Shown here piece after piece: positions 48,201-60,360 of a stretch of 64,000 nt of DNA. Positions within the stretch are counted from its first letter, which is position 1. Each line of letters opens with the position of its first letter. Origin of the DNA: Hyperoplus lanceolatus (Eukaryota > Chordata > Actinopteri > Uranoscopiformes > Ammodytidae); NCBI GenBank assembly GCA_026929865.2, contig CM049395.1, positions 16,431,001 to 16,495,000 on the forward strand, given 5' to 3'. Both the position numbers and the translations under genes were made by a program. The notes below the pieces were generated by a model. The model was not told where the DNA came from, did not search any database, and saw only the letters and a program-made list of their open reading frames with translations.

Positions 48201-49832
48201 TGGGATTTAGCTGAAATAGAACTTCATTTAATAAATCATATATTTGTAATTGACGTGAGTTGGTTAAACACCTACAAATCAGTCAAAGTTGATTATCAAA
48301 TACATGTACTGTGTTTTATATGTTTATTGTTTTCATACACTTATAATACGTTGTGCTGGAGGTGTATGCAACACAGTAAGTGTGGAAACCAGGTGTCCTA
48401 CATTGGGTAACATTAAAATACTGTTGAAATTTCGATCCAAACTGTAATGAGAAATTTACTTGTTTAAAATATTTTGCCTGTTTATACTGTAAACAGACTG
48501 TATTTGCATGTTTAATATCTTCTGTTCTTGTATCAAATATAACGGCCTCTGCACACATCCTGCGTCTACCTCTGGAGTGCGTCACCTTACCTTACTGCTG
48601 CGTCTCTCTGACTTTTCTCGGACATACATGGAACGTCTCAGCAGCTGCTGCTTCTAAAAACCCTATCTTTCTACATAGAGTTTTCATAGATAATTCCCAT
48701 TAAAAATGAAGTTCTTTGCTGTCATTTATAATGCATATGATTTATACTGAGTCTAATATTGAGTCTGGACAGTAATCCGTGCGTCCCATTGCCTTTTTAT
48801 TTTTTTGTCACATTTTCGCTTGTTGGAAGTTTTATTTTGAAAGGGGCACACCAGGAAATGGTGAAACTACAGCGAAAGCTGCCGGTATGAAGTCAATATG
48901 ACTCTCAGCAGAGTATTTCTCTATCAGTTAAAGCAGAGAGACCCGAGAGAGACGCGCGGTTCTCAGAAAAAAATAGGCGAGCCTCCTGAGGTAAAGGGGA
49001 GCGTTGCTGCAGACGTGCATCCGACGCGCATCAGCAGTGCGTCTGAGGTTGGATGTGTGCCCGCTCTAGGTTGATTACACGGTCAGTGACAAAAAGTCAG
49101 ACGCAGACGCGATGTAGACGCGCAGTAGAGGTAGGATGTGTGCAGAGGCCGTAAAGCAAAAATGCCAGTTCACTGACAAAAAAACACATAGGCTATGTAT
49201 ATATACACAACATTGTGTTACCTTTTTTACTTGTTATAAATAGATTCTTGTGCAGCCCAAACTGCGAGCCCCAATATATCTCTGTGATTAACACCAATAG
49301 AAAAAAAAGTCTTACCTTCCACTCCACTTATACATTTGACACGGTCGCGGACCTCGACGTTGTATCCCTCGAATGACATGAAGACTCCGTCTGGGTGGTA
49401 GGGCTCCCGCTGGGCGTAAACCTTAGAATAGCTGTGCTGGAACTCGAAGCGATCGTAGCCGTCGTACTGCACTACTTTGCCGTACACGTCAAAGTACTTC
49501 TCCATCCAGTAGAATGGCAGATAGACCTCTCCACCCTCTCGCCTGCCTTTGATGGTGGATTCATCGTTGATCAGGCAGTCGATTTCCTCATACTTGATCC
49601 CGCCCGCGACGCCAACCACAGGCGGGGGCTCTGGGGGTTGTGGAGGATGCTGTTGGCTGCTGATGCTGGCGTCCCCAACCCTGGGACTGGGAGCCACCAA
49701 GGCAGCACGGGGCAGGAAGTGCAGGGAGGTGTCACTGGAGCAGCGGTTCCATAGCAACACAGTGATTAAAGTGAAGAGGGCGCAGATGACTATAAGGGTC
49801 TTGTAGTTCACCCGGGCAGCCAGGCAGCGCAT
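35509..49832 (-). CDS. glce: GLCE, heparan sulfate D-glucuronyl C5-epimerase, complete coding region (595 aa)
   Basis: Golgi enzyme that converts D-glucuronate to L-iduronate in N-sulfated heparosan during heparan sulfate and heparin synthesis. Joined exons on the minus strand are 49832-49316, 41914-41669, 36670-36378 and 36240-35509, totalling 1788 bases with the stop. The protein begins with a short cytosolic part and a signal anchor ([19 protein letters not shown], about residues 10-28), then a proline-rich stem and the luminal catalytic part. Three tyrosines reported as catalytic in zebrafish Glce fall at Y478 (YEEYPTT), Y538 (SIYDLRH) and Y556 (RWDYHTTH), each ten residues beyond the zebrafish numbering. 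N-glycosylation motifs NLT, NGS and NVT are visible. Teleosts have two glce paralogues; which one this is remains open. Confidence 0.96.
36378..36670 (-). CDS. glce: GLCE coding exon 3
   Basis: 293 bases encoding the beta-sheet domain ([32 protein letters not shown]) through [15 protein letters not shown] and [17 protein letters not shown]. It ends in phase 0; the following intron is only 137 bp. Confidence 0.95.
36671..41668. other. glce: GLCE intron between coding exons 2 and 3
   Basis: About 5 kb with no supported exon. It contains MITE family B copy 2 (38131-38471). The rest is AT-rich or purine-rich low-complexity sequence (for example GA-rich at 39170-39680). Confidence 0.6.
38131..38471. 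mobile_element. MITE family B, copy 2 (GLCE intron)
   Basis: Inverse of the element at 20662, sharing GCAATCACTTAAACAGTATG, TCGTTTTATCCAATCAGGAG, CATCGCGGCACTATCTGACG and AAAAGGACCATATCACTTAC. The two copies are clearly diverged, so insertion is not recent. Confidence 0.8.
41669..41914 (-). CDS. glce: GLCE coding exon 2
   Basis: 246 bases encoding [20 protein letters not shown], a glycosylation site in SKNLTERPP, and the segment ending RQFSAP. The residues QWGPQGYFY are near-invariant in the family. The acceptor is CCCAG and the donor GTATGT. Confidence 0.95.
45496..46684. mobile_element. hAT-type non-autonomous element, 1.19 kb
   Basis: Termini CAGTGTTTCCCCCAG and the inverse CTGGGGGAAACACTG, matching the CAGNG...CNCTG ends of hAT transposons. 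Subterminal AAGGCGG and GCCGCCTT repeats occur. The flanking 8-mers do not match clearly, so the target duplication has decayed. No transposase domain was recognised. Confidence 0.7.
48542..49152. mobile_element. 611-bp MITE beside GLCE coding exon 1
   Basis: Inverted ends ACGGCCTCTGCACACATCCT and its inverse at 49133-49152. It lies within the intron about 160 bp from the GLCE exon 1 donor. There is no open frame of note and no clear target duplication. Confidence 0.75.
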
Positions 49833-49845
49833 GGTCACAACTTGC
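49316..49845 (-). CDS. glce: GLCE coding exon 1 (signal anchor, stem)
   Basis: The exon starts after TGTCATGCAG, so the 13 bases before the ATG (49832-49830) are the end of the 5' UTR and at least one non-coding exon must lie upstream. It encodes the N-terminal anchor, a stem with [15 protein letters not shown], and the luminal start [12 protein letters not shown] through KCISGVEG. The donor is GTAAGA at 49315-49310. Confidence 0.95.
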
Positions 49846-50526
49846 CTGCATGACACAAATACAATGAATAAGTAAGTAAGTAGGTAATTATCTGGATGTG
49901 TTATAAACTTCTCCGTACAGCAGCTTTGGTCTTTCAACATATGTTATTTAAGTGACTTGATTCACTCAGAGCAATATATTCAATAGCAGATCAACATTAG
50001 AGACTGCACGCATACGTTTATTCTGGGACCTCAAACAATGCATAGAGCAAATCACACATTTCACCCAAGCCAACAAGAAATTAATTGACATATAACCAAG
50101 GTCTCCTCCTCCACACTAACAGCTTATTGACCATAGGATTTTTAATCACAGTGACTACATAGTTAGGTCCTCAGGGGAATGAGGAGGATGACAATCCTTA
50201 CTCCTTACGTTCCTTTCAATATCTCAGCATAAACTAGCCACTGCCAAAGGTCATCTCAATAATGTACATTCATTGGGCAATAGCAATATGCTACAGTGTT
50301 GCAGTCAAATCATAGTGCCTGCAGCTTATTGAACAAAGTAATTGTCTTGGTTGATTGCTGAGACATAAGAAAGTGGACTTCAAAACTGCTTCAACAAGCA
50401 AATGTTAATGATGTGCAAGTTGTAGAGAATTTGATATTTCTAAATTAAGGCTACGGGGTAAACCTGTCAAAGCCAAATAACTTAATTTAGACTCGGCCTG
50501 TGTCATAGAGGGGATGAGATGTGTCC

Positions 50527-50680
<154 letters not shown>

Positions 50681-50726
50681 AAATTAAAAAAATTAAAATA
50701 TCTATATTAAAATATTAACCTGTTTG

Positions 50727-50728
<2 letters not shown>

Positions 50729-50775
<47 letters not shown>

Positions 50776-50788
50776 TACAAATATAAAA

Positions 50789-50819
<31 letters not shown>

Positions 50820-50820
50820 T
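50729..50820. repeat. (AT)n microsatellite in two blocks
   Basis: Two AT tracts separated by a poly-A rich segment, 55 bp after the long TG tract. Confidence 0.95.
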
Positions 50821-52567
50821 TTTTCCCCCCAATACTCAACCGAATAATTTTTATTCCACAAGGACAAAGATGTTTGAAAATTGCATTTTTTATAAGTAGC
50901 TCTAAAACTTTTGCTCATGTCTTCCAGTCAGTGGTGGAAAAAGAGCTTCGATGCATCTCTGCGCCTGATAAATTATTGCCAGACACATAAAAACTATCAC
51001 TGATATTTAGAGAAATGTCAGTGATGAAGGATTGGGCTGACGGGAGCTCTGACAATGCTGAACATTCAAGGCAGAAAGCCTGGGGACTGCACCCTGAAAG
51101 ATAAGTAGGGCCGGTCCTGTCAGGAAACTATAAATAATTGGCTCTTTTTATAGTGATTCGTCGCTGGTGTTGAGCTCAGGCTCAAGGTGGATAGACATGG
51201 GCTTAAGCACTGCAGCATGGAGAGAGTCCCAGCCTGCCACAACAGTAAGCACACTGGAAGAGGAGTTAATGTCACTGGGAAGCAAATTACAAGACACTGT
51301 TTGTTTATGGATATGAACGAGTGAATGTTCTGATTCAGGTCATATCACACTCCGACTCAACTGAATCCGACGGAACAAATAAGCCCATTCATTTTGTGTC
51401 CAAAACCAGTGCTAGATGGTGAAACCAACCACTTACTAACATTTAAAAAAAGATTGTTGTGATGGCATGACACCCACATGACTGACCAAAGGTGGACGAT
51501 CAGAAAAAGCTTTGAATGAGTCATAAGCATAATTTTTATTTCACCTTTTAGGTATGAGGACTTATTTGAGATTTGGATTGACCTTTGTGTAATCAACTGG
51601 TCATGCAGCTCAAGTCAGATATGATCACTGTGGTAACAACAGTTTGAAAGCGAAAGACAATCTGAATCCTGTCCCTACATGCTTAACAGATCAAGGAAAA
51701 TGACACTGGAAAACAAAATCAGCTTTTCACTTTACATGCTCTCAGTGTCCCGCCTCAGGAAATTGAAAAGTGTCTGAAAATAGCAAGCAGCGGCTTAACA
51801 TTTGTATTGGATGACATAATTCTTTTTGAACACCTAAACGATCAACACAAAAAACATTTTCTCTGGTGCAGCCAAACAGCTATATTCCACTAACTGTTTC
51901 ACATACCACAGGTCCTGTAATTTTTGTATGGAAATACACCAATATCAGCAAAATAAATTCAAACACTGTAATGATTTTACTGTACAGAAAGTCTGGGGTC
52001 AATATTTTGCTAAGTATTTCCAATAATGAAACTGATCACTACAGCAGTTGTGATGTTCTGTAAAAATATAATACCCTTACATTGTCAACGTTTCTGTGTT
52101 TCCCTTATGTTGACTTAATAGAACTATACTGTATGGACAGTACTGAATACACTTCACATTATCAGGGCTCTTTGACATTCTTTCTGTCTCATTATAAAAT
52201 GTGGAGAACTGTTACTATCTCAAGAGTGTCTCTTAAATAACAAAGAATGTGTAGAAAGCAGTCTATGGTAGGATGTGGGGTCCAATTAAATTTTTAATAC
52301 CTATATTGAAAATAAATCCACCTACAGTCACCAAAGATTAACAGCCTGGGAATCACAGAGTTGCTAATTAGAGAGGGACAAGTAAAGCATATTTTCTCAT
52401 AGTAATCCATGCAAGTTTGTCACACAGTTACAGGCTGCAAATGGTGCTATGTCAATGTCAAGACAATACTTTATTTCGAAGTAACCTTACCTAATGTTAT
52501 TAATGGAAAATGCCCAAATGTACCTATATATTTGAGCTATTTGGTAAGTAGTATTTAGGGCTTAAAC

Positions 52568-53785
52568 TAGGGATGGGGCCGATCCGATCCAGTATCGGGT
52601 CCGATATGGCCGAAATCTGCGTATCGGATATCGGACTGACAGCTCCGATATTAAAAAAAAAATTACTATGAAAGAGCGAACAAGCCGTGTGAGCATGCAC
52701 CGACGTTCGGTGGAGGGAGAGAGGACACCACTTTCTAATTTGACATACAGTACGTATCAGTTTGTTAGCCAGTGAGCTAACCAAAGCTAATCCAAGTCAA
52801 GGAAGTGGAGAGGCTTCTGCACTGTGACAAATTCTACTATGTAAAATACAGCCAGAGAGAGGAAGACTGTTCAGACAAACAGACCACCACATATTCTAGT
52901 AGGGCAGAAGTGATCATTGAGAAGGATTTTTGTTTGTATGACTATAATTCTGCCTTTAAGATAAACCTATATGCATTTGTGTATATTTCTTGCTCTTTTA
53001 AATTAGAATTGCTTAACCCATTGATGACGGCTGCTGCGCGATGCCACATTGGCTCTCCTGCCTGATGCTGCATCGCGCAGCATTATTACTTTATCTAATT
53101 TTCATGGCATTCCCAGCATAGAATGCACTGTCATTGGTTCAAATACACATGAGGTGGGTTTTGTTGATTTTTTTAAGACCACGTGACCACCCAAAAGTTG
53201 TGTGGTTTGCCGAAAATCACGTCAATCAAAAAAATAAAAAATAAAAAAATAAAACAAAATAATAATAAAAATACGCCGGCTATGTCGGCGACGGAACAGT
53301 TAGTGGCGTTTGGTGCGCAGAATCAAGGTCTACTATAGACTACTGACGAAAATCACACAACACATTGCATCTATTTATTAACAATATTTAATAATTTTCT
53401 AATTCATCTAATTTGGACGATTTTTAGAAATATTTGTTGGTTTGTAAGCGCTAAGAAAGCAAGTTTACATAAAACCTGTGAACCTTAACTTTTAAATGTA
53501 TTTTATTTCATGTTTCTATGTGCTACACAGGCTTAGATATTAAGGTTTTGGTAGACTTGACAATTCGTACTATTTTTTCAGAAAACCCTCAGGCATTAAG
53601 GACATGCATCCTAGATTGCCATAGTCATCAATGGGTTAAGCCTTCCTAGCCTTATACATAACATCACCACCAACAAAAACATTTATAACAATTATGATAT
53701 TGTATCGGACAGTATCGGTATCGGCCGATATCCAAAACCCAGATATCGGAATCGGAACTAAACATAGTGGATCGGTGCATCCCTA
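52568..53785. mobile_element. hAT-type element with 8-bp target duplication, host of a piggyBac-type insert
   Basis: Ends TAGGGATGGGGCCGATCCGA and the inverse GATCGGTGCATCCCTA, flanked by the exact 8-bp repeat GCTTAAAC (52560-52567 and 53786-53793). Subterminal CCGATATCGG-type repeats occur at both ends. It has no transposase. A 627-bp TTAA element is nested at 53013-53639. Confidence 0.88.
53013..53639. mobile_element. TTAA-flanked piggyBac-type MITE, copy 1
   Basis: TTAA at both ends with inverted tips CCCATTGATGACGG and GTCATCAATGGG, and an internal palindrome GATGCTGCATCGCGCAGCA. It is about 97% or more identical by eye to 56784-57410. Confidence 0.87.
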
Positions 53786-54052
53786 GCTTAAACAATGGAT
53801 AAATAAACAACTGGTCAACCAACAGAAAAGTTTTTGATAACTGAGAATAATTTGAGTCATAAGGCTGGTGCATGCATGAGGGGCAGGTGTTGTAGCCCTA
53901 ACTAAACTCATGACATTTTCACTGCTCCCCTCCACGGGTGAAGTAAGGTAGGGGTTTAAGACTGCCTGTAAATTATCAGCTTATGCTGAAGCTGTGAGGC
54001 ATGTTAGCTCCTGTGGAGATGGGATAGTGTCTGTGTGTGTGCAAGTCTGTTT

Positions 54053-54143
<91 letters not shown>
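54053..54143. repeat. (TG)n microsatellite
   Basis: About 90 bp of TG repeat. Confidence 0.98.
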
Positions 54144-54145
<2 letters not shown>

Positions 54146-54710
54146 GATCTAATACCGTGGAGTCATCGGGGTGAATTTAAGGCAAAAAAAAAAAGTAGTA
54201 TTTCAACCTAGTGCAACACTCACATTCTACAATTATACTTTTTTTTAATGGAAAGTGTAAGTGAACGATATAGATCAACCTGTCTTATAAAATATGTTAT
54301 CACTCCCTCAATAGCATGGTTTAACACATGTTTACAACAGATGGATCATAAACCAAAGAAAAACACTTCAAATATGTTTCAGAAAAGATTCTTAAACTAC
54401 AAGATTGAGTTATACAAATCAGAGTTGGCACTGATGTAAGGTACGCTATCGAGTCCTTAACAGTAAAAGTACATTCAAGACGCAACTGAACCTTTATAGA
54501 AAATGTAAATCTCTTTCACTTCATTGTGTAATGAAGACAGTCAAGATTGCACACATTAGTTAGAGAGCAAGGTTATCAGGATCAGTCTGTTGCTTAAGTT
54601 CACCCAAACAAGTTAACTATTTCAAAATTAATTGTATACTCTCGTGCAAGATCTGTATTTACCTGTTTAGGCTTTGCCACTGTGTCTACAGCGAGAGCGC
54701 ACACACAGAC

Positions 54711-54715
54711 AGAGA

Positions 54716-54758
<43 letters not shown>
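54711..54758. repeat. (AG)n microsatellite
   Basis: AG tract with a few CA interruptions. Confidence 0.95.
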
Positions 54759-54759
<1 letters not shown>

Positions 54760-55380
54760 AAAAAATAATTAAAATAATTCATTGTTAATTGACTTACAAA
54801 TAACACAATGACAATTTTCTGCAGCTTGAACCATTCGGTCATCATGAAACCATAAAACACGCACTTGGGACCAAAACCTTGACATTACTTTAGGCCTGCA
54901 AATAAGTCAAGTCGTCCTGCATCACTTTAAAGCTAACAAAGGAACACAACAGACCAACATGCTAACTTCATTAACGTTAACTGCAAAGCTTTGTTTAGAG
55001 GCAGAAGAGTAGTGAGTAAACTGCTTTGAAGGTAATGCGCTTGTACGTTGTACGTTTTATCTCCTGTAGGAGGATTAAGCAGGTCATTACTGAAAAGCTT
55101 AAAACTGAGCCTTCTGACGGATTGAGCAAACTCCTAATCAAATTGAGGGGAGACAAGAGCGAAATTTAAAAGCAAGACCTTGATGCATTATTTTAGAGGG
55201 AAGTGTATGCCAGCTGCCTGTCCTACAACATCATGAAACAAATGTGGATCTCATAAACAGGGACCTGCAAAGGATGCTAGAAGCTAAGACACAAACCATG
55301 CTATGGTAGAATTGAGTAAATATGGTCTAAATATACTGCAACAAGAATCTGGCCCATGTAAACTGTAAAAGTTACGGCGG

Positions 55381-56307
55381 TTAAAGCCACTACGAGTAAC
55401 ATGGCACGTTGGCGTCCCCTTTGGACAAAAGCGGTAGTATTTTTACGACGCCCGCTGTCGCAAAGCTGTTTTATAGCTCGTGCCACGCGCGTGAGTGTGA
55501 ACTGAGAAGGGAGCAACATAGTGCATGTCCGTGTGTTGAAAGTGTGAGGACTCTTTTCGGCTCAGTGAGAGTGGTTTTGACACTGCATGAACTAATGCTA
55601 GTCACTGCCACACGCACCTGATTGCAGCAGTGTCACCTAACTACTCTCTCTGAGCTGAAAGATTACGTGTCCGACTCCTCACAGAAAGCGAATGAACGAT
55701 AGACGGCAGTTAGTATGGATCACGATGATGTAATGTGTTTATGTTGTTGTAAATAATTACTATTTCAGATAATGGTTATCTGATGATGGTGAAGCAAAGC
55801 AAACTTTGTGTTAGTACCAACCGCTCATTCATTTAGGAGTAAACACTGCAGTCTAGTTTCGCTCTCGTGAAATTGTATACACGTTGCTTGGCAACGTCCT
55901 CGTCCCCCCCGTAGCCTATATCACTCTCCCTTTTAGCTTTTCTTCATTGCATTTTCTTTTTTTTCTTTGATGGTTCAGCCCCGTTATCAGTCATTATGAC
56001 GACAAATAACTGTATTAAACAAGGCTCCCGCTCCCCTTCCCACACCTGGAGGGATAGGCTTCTCAAATCACGTTGCTGCGCCACACTGAAATCTGCGACC
56101 AATACGGATATGTGACCATAGAGCTTGCACGAGCGAACCGAAAATCGGACTGGGTGTGCGACCAGACCAAAAGCAGTAATAAAAACTATTTAAAAACGTC
56201 TTTCTTTGCACTGATGGTCTCGTTTGCTGTTAAAGGTAATTTATGATTATCAGAGGAAACATGAGGCTGTTTAAAAGATATTTAAATGTGACTCGTAGCC
56301 GCTTTAA
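55381..56307. mobile_element. MITE family A, long copy with TTAA at both ends
   Basis: Ends TTAAAGCCACTACGAGTAAC and the inverse CGTAGCCGCTTTAA. Outer parts match the copies at 16922 and 27571 (TTTGGACAAAAGCGGTAGT, GATGGTCTCGTTTGCTGT, TTTATGATTATCAGAGGAAA), but this copy is about 930 bp because of extra interior sequence. It may be closer to the full-length parent. Confidence 0.78.
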
Positions 56308-56568
56308 TGGCACCGTACAATTGCGGAATTAAGGTTTAAAATCCTTGCATGCTCAATGTTTAGTCCAGTATTTAAAAAAAGAACGATGTTCATCATAATA
56401 CTAAATATAAATGCACAATTGTTTCTTAAAGCAGAAACTTAGCATTTAATTTTTAGCTAACTGTATTTTAGCTAGAACATAAAAATGGTTGAGTTTTTAA
56501 ATGGTTTGAGTGTTGAATTGTAATCAATGAGCTGAGCAAATTACTGACTGACTATTTTAATGGTACCT

Positions 56569-58570
56569 AGGCCTTTCACACCGCCGCAAAATCGGCGCTA
56601 GTTCTGGGCTAGTTCGGAGCTAGAGACAGTGTTTTGGTTTCACACCGCCAGAGAGCCTGCTCCGGGCTGTAAAAACTGGTTCAACTCATACCCCAGGATT
56701 GAGCAGGGTTTGAGAAGAACTGCTTGTGCCAGCGGCCGGGGGAGGGATTATCCTGACCAACTCAAACCTCATGCCCGCCATATTTAACCCATTGATGACG
56801 GCTGCTGCGCGATGCCACATTGGCTCTCCTGCCTGATGCTGCATCGCGCAGCATTATTACTTTATCTAATTTTCATGGCATTCCCAGCATAGAATGCACT
56901 GTCATTGGTTCAAATACACAAGAGGTGGGTTCTGTTGATTTTTTTAAGACCACGTGACCACCCAAAAGTTGTGTGGTTTGCCGAAAATCACGTCAATCAA
57001 AAAAATAAAAAATAAAAAAATAAAACAAAATAATAATAAAAATACGCCGGCTATGTCGACGACGGAACAGTTAGTGGCGTTTGGTGCGCAGAATCAAGGT
57101 CTACTATAGACTACTGACGAAAATCACACAACACATTGCATCTATTTATTAACAATATTTAATAATTTTCTAATTAATCTACTTTTGACGATTTTTAGAA
57201 ATATTTGTTGGTTTGTAAGCGCTAAGGGAGCATGTTTAAATAAAACCTGTGAACCTTAACTTTTAAATGTATTTTATTTCATGTTTCTATGTGCTACACA
57301 GGCTTAGATATTAAGGTTTTGGTAGACTTGACAATTCGTACTATTTTTTCAGAAAACCCTCAGGCATTAAGGACATGCATCCTAGATTGCCATAGTCATC
57401 AATGGGTTAAAAACACCGCTACTACGAGACGTAAACATAACATAATTACTGAACATAGCGATCAAATTGACCGGCGACAATACGCTGTATGGGTCCTGTT
57501 TGGTTAGGAAAGCAACCATCGCCCGAGATGAAAAATTTAACTTTCAACGCTCCAGTGCGTGACGTTTAGCCGCGTTGGCCAATCAGCGGTGAGCTTGACC
57601 CGAAGTCACGGACATCGGCACGGTGGGAGCATGGGTGGGAGGACAACACAGAGGCTGAGAAACACCGAGTAGGAAATGCGGCTGGCTGGTGGTATGAAGC
57701 CGCTCGGGATTGGGTTAGAAGACGTGGGGAAAGTGAGCCAGGAGAATGGGCTTCCTGGTTAATTCAGTGAATATAGCGGCTGTGCTTTAGCCGATAAACC
57801 AAGTTAGCACCGGTCGGATAGCGTTAGTTAACTCACCCGGTTGTGTGCGGCCACCACCTCCATAATGAACCCAAACATAACAGCTAAGTCCGGGGAACTT
57901 TCACAACGAGTACAGCGAAGCACCGGTGTTTATGCCTATATCTACGCCAGCCACGGTCCCGTCTCAGTAGGGTAATGTAGGCTACTTGCCTGTATTTTCT
58001 ACTGCCCTGTGCACAATGCTGCTGTAAATGTGTTTGATATGGTGCTGCCTTGCTGTTTGTGTTCATTTCCGAGTGGCGTGAATCTGCAATGCTGTTTTAA
58101 GGCTATTTGTTCGGTTCAGTTGCTGTTTATTTGTCTTTTGGCACAATTGTTGGCCGTGTTGTTGTTGTTTTTGTGTGGACATGAACGCTGTTGTGTCGGG
58201 TCTGATCACAGCCATGGTTGATAAGGGGAATAAATATATCGGGGGAGACTAGCTGCGTAGCGTTGGGCGCGTTGAACCATTTTTTGACACAAAATGACCA
58301 AGCGCCAGATCAGGTGCGTTGGGCGCTTTGGCCACCGCACCCAACGCGTTTGGTGTGTTCGCACCTTTAGCCACAAGAGCAGCGGCGTCGGGCGACGTAC
58401 ACACACGTTTACAGTGACATCATGACGTTGCTCTCTTGCCGGCTCCATGGCTGTCTCCGGTCGATGTGAAACCAACCGGTTCATAACTGGGATAAGGCTG
58501 TAACCAGTTTTGAACTGTCCCCAGCACCAGCCTGGAACTGGCTCATGGTTCTTTTTGGTGTGAAAGGCCT
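56569..58570. mobile_element. 2-kb DNA transposon-like element, GC-rich, hosting a piggyBac-type MITE
   Basis: Inverted ends AGGCCTTTCACACC and GGTGTGAAAGGCCT, with subterminal TTTCACACCGCC/GTGAAACCAACCGG type repeats. Net of the nested 627-bp insert it is about 1.4 kb. No transposase was recognised and no target duplication was found. Its GC-rich interior is not evidence of a host promoter. Confidence 0.68.
56784..57410. mobile_element. TTAA-flanked piggyBac-type MITE, copy 2
   Basis: Same 627-bp element as 53013-53639, in the same orientation, with TTAA at both ends. Differences noticed include AAGAGGTGG for CATGAGGTGG, TCGACG for TCGGCG, and AAGGGAGCATGTTTAAAT for AAGAAAGCAAGTTTACAT. Confidence 0.87.
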
Positions 58571-59899
58571 TTTGTGACCAATATCAGCTTTCTTGAAGCA
58601 AACATAATTTCAAAATGAAAACATTTGTCCACTATGCATTGTACAGTACACTCTATGTGCAGTGTATTGACTGCTTGAAGTCTTGGGCTACATGATCTAG
58701 TTGTCAGATTTTACTGGTTTCTAGGTCCTAATGAGAAAGCATATGTGAACATTCAGTACAAATACTTTTTTTAACGTGACTTTCATACAAATCCCATAAC
58801 TCGCAAGCAGTACCGCAATACATTACAAGAAAAAAGTACGGTAAAATAGTTAACTTTTGTCAAATTACACAAATGATTACCACATATTCACTCTATGACA
58901 TAACTGTCTGAAATATCAGCCAAGTTATGGAATTGTTTGCCCTCTCAGGGCCCTCAAGTCCGACAGTTTTGCTTCATGTAGACGCACACTTAGATCAAAT
59001 AGCTCCATCTTTCCTCACTATCAAAGATGATTCAGCGATGACAAGAGGACGTGGAATACATGGTTTAGGAGCACTTGCAACAGCTACACTTAATATTTTC
59101 ATTAAGAAGACTGGGCGATTTTTTACAGTGCATATAAGAGCACGAAGAGCAAGATTAAATTTGTATATGTAATGAAGTCTAGCAAAAAAAAAGAAAAAAA
59201 AAAGGGAATGCAAAAGGGGTGTGCAGTGCACACTTCTTCTGTGTATGCTAATTGGGGATTTTGGGAGCTCAACGTGAATGTATTTTGCCCTGAATGGAGG
59301 ACTGCAGAGATATTGATACTGACCTTTAATCCATTCACAAAGAAACAGCCAACTGGCTGGACATCCTGTCGACAATCACCTTTAGGTTAGACCTTTAGTC
59401 TTTAGCTTCTTCTGGGAACTCTCTGCTTGCAGTTTATTCAGCACCTATAGCAGAGGAGAAAGTGGAGTTGAATTAATGTGGTAAATTAAATGTATATAAA
59501 GTGATCTATAAAAAGGTATACATAGACATGCATACACATTTATGATATTGTTTGATATTCATATACATATTGCAGATTCAGGGTTTTGTTTAGGTCATAT
59601 TTGAGTGAGTATTTTTCCCTTTATAAAAGATGTGTCATCATCCATACATACACCTTTTAAATATGGTTTCAATTTATGAAATGAATTAAGTCTCTGAAGA
59701 ATGGGCAAAGTCGATCCAAAGATGTATTGAGAAAAAGCTGGAAACGGGATAGGTGGCTGATCCATTACATGTTAAATATGCACATGGCTGCCACAAAATG
59801 TATTAGCTACTAATAAGTGATAATCACAGAGAACAATGAATTGGTCTAAACAAGTTCCACAGTTTTCACATGAAATCCTTTAACAAGCTAAATGTTCAA

Positions 59900-60360
59900 T
59901 TATGATCGATTGCTCCTTCAGGCTAAGCAGCTTTTCAATACAAACTTTTCGGAGGGAAACAGAATTATTAACTGCTCTAATTCCTTTTCACTGTGGCTAA
60001 TTATGACCTTAAATCAATGCTGCATAGACTTTGAGACCGATCCTCTATAAATTAAGATAAGGGCACAATACATATTTATACCCACGGCCGTGATGAATTT
60101 ATAGGCTTTTCCGACAGCAGGGTCATTAATGTACAACCAATATGTCAGTGCAAATATGGGGTGACATGGATACTTTATTCTGCAATTAATCTCACCACTG
60201 TATTTCTAGCCCCCTGTTGAACCAGGCCATTAAACTAAAGAAGGGCTTTAATCGACGCATCAAAGAGAGCATATTGATCTTTGTATGAAATGTGCTTATT
60301 GACGAAGCACTTAAATTAGATATTGGCAACATAAAACCAGCTGTCATTGCATGGCGTTGC
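59900..60360. other. Candidate conserved non-coding element upstream of GLCE
   Basis: About 450 bp of non-repetitive sequence rich in homeodomain- and bHLH-like cores (AATTATTAACTGC, GCTAATTATGACC, GTCATTAATGTAC, CAATTAATC). It has no transposon ends and no open frame. It looks like a developmental enhancer by texture only. Confidence 0.35.

Larger units (their letters stand above)
41915..49315. other. glce: GLCE intron between coding exons 1 and 2
   Basis: About 7.4 kb. Besides two transposons (45496-46684 and 48542-49152) nothing coding is supported. The remainder is AT-rich unique-looking sequence. Confidence 0.6.

Noticed and set aside
49395..49806. Plus-strand open frames of 119 and 85 residues
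   Set aside because: Antisense shadows of GLCE coding exon 1.
57289..57507. 72-residue open frame as a small gene
   Set aside because: Most of it lies in the piggyBac-type MITE and an equivalent stretch occurs in the other copy; no recognisable domain.
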